Shown here one piece after another: positions 6,428 to 8,058 of a stretch of 8,058 nt of DNA. Every line of letters begins with the position of its first letter. Positions within the stretch are counted from its first letter, which is position 1. A model generated the notes under the pieces. The model was not told the origin of the DNA and did not search any database. It saw only the letters and a program-made list of their open reading frames with translations. Position numbers and translations under genes: made by a program. The stretch spans positions 1 through 8,058 of the forward strand of contig QNYI01000009.1 in assembly GCA_003978805.1 (NCBI GenBank). Direction: 5' to 3'. The stretch comes from Desulfurobacterium sp. GTDB taxonomy: Bacteria > Aquificota > Aquificia > Desulfurobacteriales > Desulfurobacteriaceae.

Positions 6428-6885
6428 TCCATCTCCCTCAAGAGATTGACCATCTCTATCGCCGCTAAAGCAGCCTCCCACCCTTTGTTTCCGGCCTTTG
6501 TTCCTGCCCTGTCTATTGCCTGTTCAACAGTATCGGTTGTGAGAACGCCGAACACTACCGGCTTTTCCGTTTCAAGGGATACGTTAGCGATGCCCTTACT
6601 CACTTCTGCGGCAACGTAGTCAAAGTGGGGAGTCTCACCCCTTATGACGGCTCCAAGGGCAATGACGGCGTCAAAGTCCTTCTTTGCCAGCTTCTTGGCC
6701 ACTAAGGGAAGTTCAAAGGAGCCGGGAACCTTGAAAACGGTTATATCCTCCTCCTTACCGCCGTGGCGAAGGATACAGTCAATAGCCCCCTCTAAGAGCC
6801 TCTCGGTTATAAAGGAGTTAAACCTGCTTACAGCTATTGCAAACTTTATTCCATCAGCCTTTAGTTTGCCTTCAACTACTTTCAC
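6424..6885 (-). CDS. ribH: 6,7-dimethyl-8-ribityllumazine synthase (RibH)
   Basis: RibH condenses 5-amino-6-ribitylaminouracil with 3,4-dihydroxy-2-butanone 4-phosphate to form lumazine, the penultimate step of riboflavin synthesis; family members form cytoplasmic pentamers or 60-subunit shells. The 153-residue call matches the family length of about 155. Motifs are SRFN (20-23), VPGSFELP (53-60), [13 protein letters not shown] (78-90) with the likely catalytic H87, FGVLTTDT (112-119) and [10 protein letters not shown] (126-135), which binds phosphate. I chose GTG at 6885 because AAGGGAGAGG precedes it with an 8-base spacer and the product starts MKVVEG like its relatives. An upstream GTG at 6915 would add ten residues and overlap fabK by 8 bases, but it lacks a properly spaced ribosome site. 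FMN made from riboflavin is the cofactor of neighbouring FabK. Confidence 0.95.
   Translation of the reverse strand: MKVVEGKLKADGIKFAIAVSRFNSFITERLLEGAIDCILRHGGKEEDITVFKVPGSFELPLVAKKLAKKDFDAVIALGAVIRGETPHFDYVAAEVSKGIANVSLETEKPVVFGVLTTDTVEQAIDRAGTKAGNKGWEAALAAIEMVNLLREME
6433..6439 (-). promoter_or_regulatory. Shine-Dalgarno deciding the nusB start at 6427
   Basis: Minus-strand GAGGGAG within the ribH 3' end is followed by 5 bases and then ATG at 6427. It supports the 139-residue NusB over the longer GTG-initiated reading. Confidence 0.7.
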
Positions 6886-6893
6886 AGCTTTAA

Positions 6894-6903
6894 CCTCTCC
6901 CTT
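6894..6903 (-). promoter_or_regulatory. Shine-Dalgarno deciding the ribH start at 6885
   Basis: Minus-strand AAGGGAGAGG sits 8 bases before GTG at 6885. The competing GTG at 6915 has only a GGGA that touches it directly, which is too close for initiation. Confidence 0.65.
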
Positions 6904-6907
6904 ACCG

Positions 6908-7861
6908 TTATTCACTCCCGAAGAAGCGACCGCAGAGCTCCTTTAAAGTCCTCTTAGCCCCCTCCATAATGTCCTTGATAATCTCCTCCGCAGTCTCCTC
7001 CCTGTTGACGTAGCCTACAACCTGTCCGGCCATGACAGAACCCCACTCTACATCACCTTTCTCGGCGGCAAGGCGGAGCCTTCCCCTACCGAGCTCTTCA
7101 AGCTCCTCCTTTGACGCACCGGAAAACTCAAGCTCTGCGAACTTCTTAGTCAGCTTATTCTCAATGAGCCTAACGGGGTGGCCGGTAGTTATGCCGGTAA
7201 CCGTAACCTGATTGAAGCGAGCCTTTAAGATCTTCTTCTTGTAGTTAGGGTGAACGTTACACTCCTTAGCAGCGAGGAAACGGGTTCCCACCTGAATACC
7301 TTCTGCTCCGAGGGCGAAGGCAGCTGCGGCCTGCTCGCCGAGGGCAATACCGCCGGCAGCAATAACCGGTATGTTTACAGCTCTAACTATTGAAGGAATG
7401 AGAACCATCGTCGTCAGCTTACCTATGTGGCCTCCAGCCTCCATTCCCTCAGCAATAACGGCATCGCAACCTATCCTCTCCATACGTTTTGCAAGGGCAT
7501 CGCTGGCGACAACAGGGATAACTTTTATTCCCTTTTCCTTAAAGGCCGGGATGTACTTCCCGGGGTTTCCGGCTCCGGTAGTTACGACCGGAACTTCTTC
7601 TTCAAGACAGACCTTTATTATCTCCTCGGCGTTAGGCATCATCAGCATAACGTTAACGCCAAAGGGCTTATCTGTAAGCTCCTTACACTTCCTTATCTCT
7701 TCCCTCAGCTCCTCTGCGCTCCTACTCCCGCCGGCAATGATTCCGAGACCTCCGGCGTTTGAAACGGCAGCCGCAAGCTCAGCGTCCGCAATCCAAGCCA
7801 TTCCCCCCTGTAAGATGGGATATTCAATCCTCAGTATGTCACAGATCCTTGTCCTGAGCAT
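6908..7861 (-). CDS. fabK: Enoyl-[acyl-carrier-protein] reductase II, FMN-dependent (FabK)
   Basis: FabK reduces trans-2-enoyl-ACP to acyl-ACP with NAD(P)H and FMN, the last step of each fatty-acid elongation cycle. It is an alternative to FabI and is intrinsically insensitive to triclosan. The 317-residue TIM-barrel protein matches the pneumococcal enzyme closely as I recall it: [17 protein letters not shown] (14-30), GGLGII (37-42), GVNVML, TTGAGNP (94-100), [16 protein letters not shown] (137-152) with the probable catalytic H145, AAGGIA (168-173), QVGTRF (190-195) and [12 protein letters not shown]. The late [12 protein letters not shown] and EETAEEII segments also fit FabK rather than the related nitronate monooxygenases. 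ATG at 7861 has GGAGG 7 bases upstream. It follows fabH after 20 bases, a fatty-acid pairing that supports the functional call. Confidence 0.95.
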   Translation of the reverse strand: MLRTRICDILRIEYPILQGGMAWIADAELAAAVSNAGGLGIIAGGSRSAEELREEIRKCKELTDKPFGVNVMLMMPNAEEIIKVCLEEEVPVVTTGAGNPGKYIPAFKEKGIKVIPVVASDALAKRMERIGCDAVIAEGMEAGGHIGKLTTMVLIPSIVRAVNIPVIAAGGIALGEQAAAAFALGAEGIQVGTRFLAAKECNVHPNYKKKILKARFNQVTVTGITTGHPVRLIENKLTKKFAELEFSGASKEELEELGRGRLRLAAEKGDVEWGSVMAGQVVGYVNREETAEEIIKDIMEGAKRTLKELCGRFFGSE

Positions 7862-7868
7862 CCTTCAG

Positions 7869-7873
7869 CCTCC
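7869..7873 (-). promoter_or_regulatory. Shine-Dalgarno for fabK
   Basis: GGAGG on the minus strand lies 7 bases before ATG at 7861, inside the 20-base fabH-fabK gap. The gap is too small for an independent promoter and shows no terminator. Confidence 0.7.
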
Positions 7874-7881
7874 ACCAGATT

Positions 7882-8058
7882 TTAAAACCTCAGAACGCAA
7901 GACCCCCAAGTAAAGCCTCCTCCAAAACCTATGAGAAGAACAACGCTTCCCTCCCTAATTCTACCTTCCTTAACGGCTTCATCAAGGGCTATCGGGATGG
8001 AGGCGGCACTTGTGTTACCGTAACTGTTGAGGTTTACGAAAATTTTCTCCTTATCTAT
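7882..8058 (-). CDS. fabH: 3-oxoacyl-[acyl-carrier-protein] synthase III (FabH), C-terminal end only
   Basis: FabH condenses acetyl-CoA with malonyl-ACP to start fatty-acid synthesis in the cytoplasm. Only the last 58 residues are in the window; the gene enters from the right edge and stops with TAA at 7882-7884. The visible part holds the thiolase-fold C-terminus: [19 protein letters not shown] (11-29 of the visible part), whose GNTSA Asn is the last member of the Cys-His-Asn catalytic triad, then a glycine-rich [16 protein letters not shown] ending. The catalytic Cys and His lie outside the window and cannot be checked. These motifs separate FabH from FabF/FabB condensing enzymes. The short 20-base gap to fabK indicates one transcript. 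Confidence 0.93.
   Translation of the reverse strand: MDKEKIFVNLNSYGNTSAASIPIALDEAVKEGRIREGSVVLLIGFGGGFTWGSCVLRF

Noticed and set aside
6428..6481. GTG-initiated 18-residue extension of NusB
   Set aside because: It lies wholly inside ribH, is unlike NusB N-termini, and the ATG at 6427 has its own ribosome site and an ATGA overlap.
7880..7887. TTTTAAAA palindrome at the fabH stop as a possible terminator
   Set aside because: The stem would be four A-T pairs with no loop and no following U-run beyond the palindrome. fabK follows after 20 bases with a good ribosome site.
7371..7913. 180-residue plus-strand open frame opposite fabK
   Set aside because: It lies antisense to an unmistakable FabK, its product is Ser/Pro/Ala-rich with no family features, and no ribosome site is evident. 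It mirrors the codon pattern of the real gene.
1..8058. tRNA, rRNA, riboswitch, CRISPR array or insertion sequence
   Set aside because: Coding genes fill nearly the whole window, gaps are at most 22 bases, and I saw no regularly spaced repeats, transposase motifs or tRNA-like folds. An FMN riboswitch near ribH is excluded by lack of space.

Overview
The window is one dense, single-direction gene block. All ten genes lie on the minus strand, so transcription runs from the right edge to the left edge. No gap exceeds 22 bases, and six of the nine junctions overlap. The gene set (LpxI for lipid A, MurD/FtsW/MurG for peptidoglycan, FabH/FabK for fatty acids) points to a Gram-negative bacterium. 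GTG and TTG starts are frequent, Lys/Glu/Arg are abundant, Arg is often AGG, and proteins are compact. Together these suggest a thermophile of the Aquificota/Desulfurobacteriaceae kind (Thermovibrio, Desulfurobacterium). That placement is inference from style and gene order, not from a marker gene.

Right to left: the C-terminal end of fabH (7882-8058, running off the window), fabK (6908-7861), ribH (6424-6885), nusB (6008-6427), lpxI (5211-6011), murD (3954-5195), ftsW (2801-3967), murG (1713-2804), scpB (1202-1720), and a cytidylate-kinase-like gene that runs off the left edge (1-1215). No promoter, terminator, RNA gene, CRISPR array or insertion sequence is visible. The promoter probably lies beyond 8058 or inside a coding region.

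The genes form an envelope-growth block. FabH starts and FabK completes cycles of fatty-acid elongation. LpxI makes lipid X for lipid A. MurD adds D-Glu to the peptidoglycan precursor, MurG completes lipid II, and FtsW polymerises it at the division site. ScpB belongs to the SMC-ScpAB chromosome condensation complex, so growth, division and segregation genes share one transcript, together with riboflavin synthesis (ribH) and rRNA antitermination (nusB). 4-base GTGA/ATGA overlaps imply translational coupling at three junctions.

The oddest part is the left end. The cytidylate-kinase-like gene keeps the composition of its neighbours to about position 395. It then continues in the same frame, without a stop, into about 130 codons of AT-rich sequence (about 33% G+C by hand count over 1-360, against about 44% over 421-540). 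That tail does not resemble the kinase family and I do not recognise it. It may be a foreign 3' end acquired by insertion, a true gene fusion, or an assembly chimera at a contig edge. No complete new system is visible in the window.
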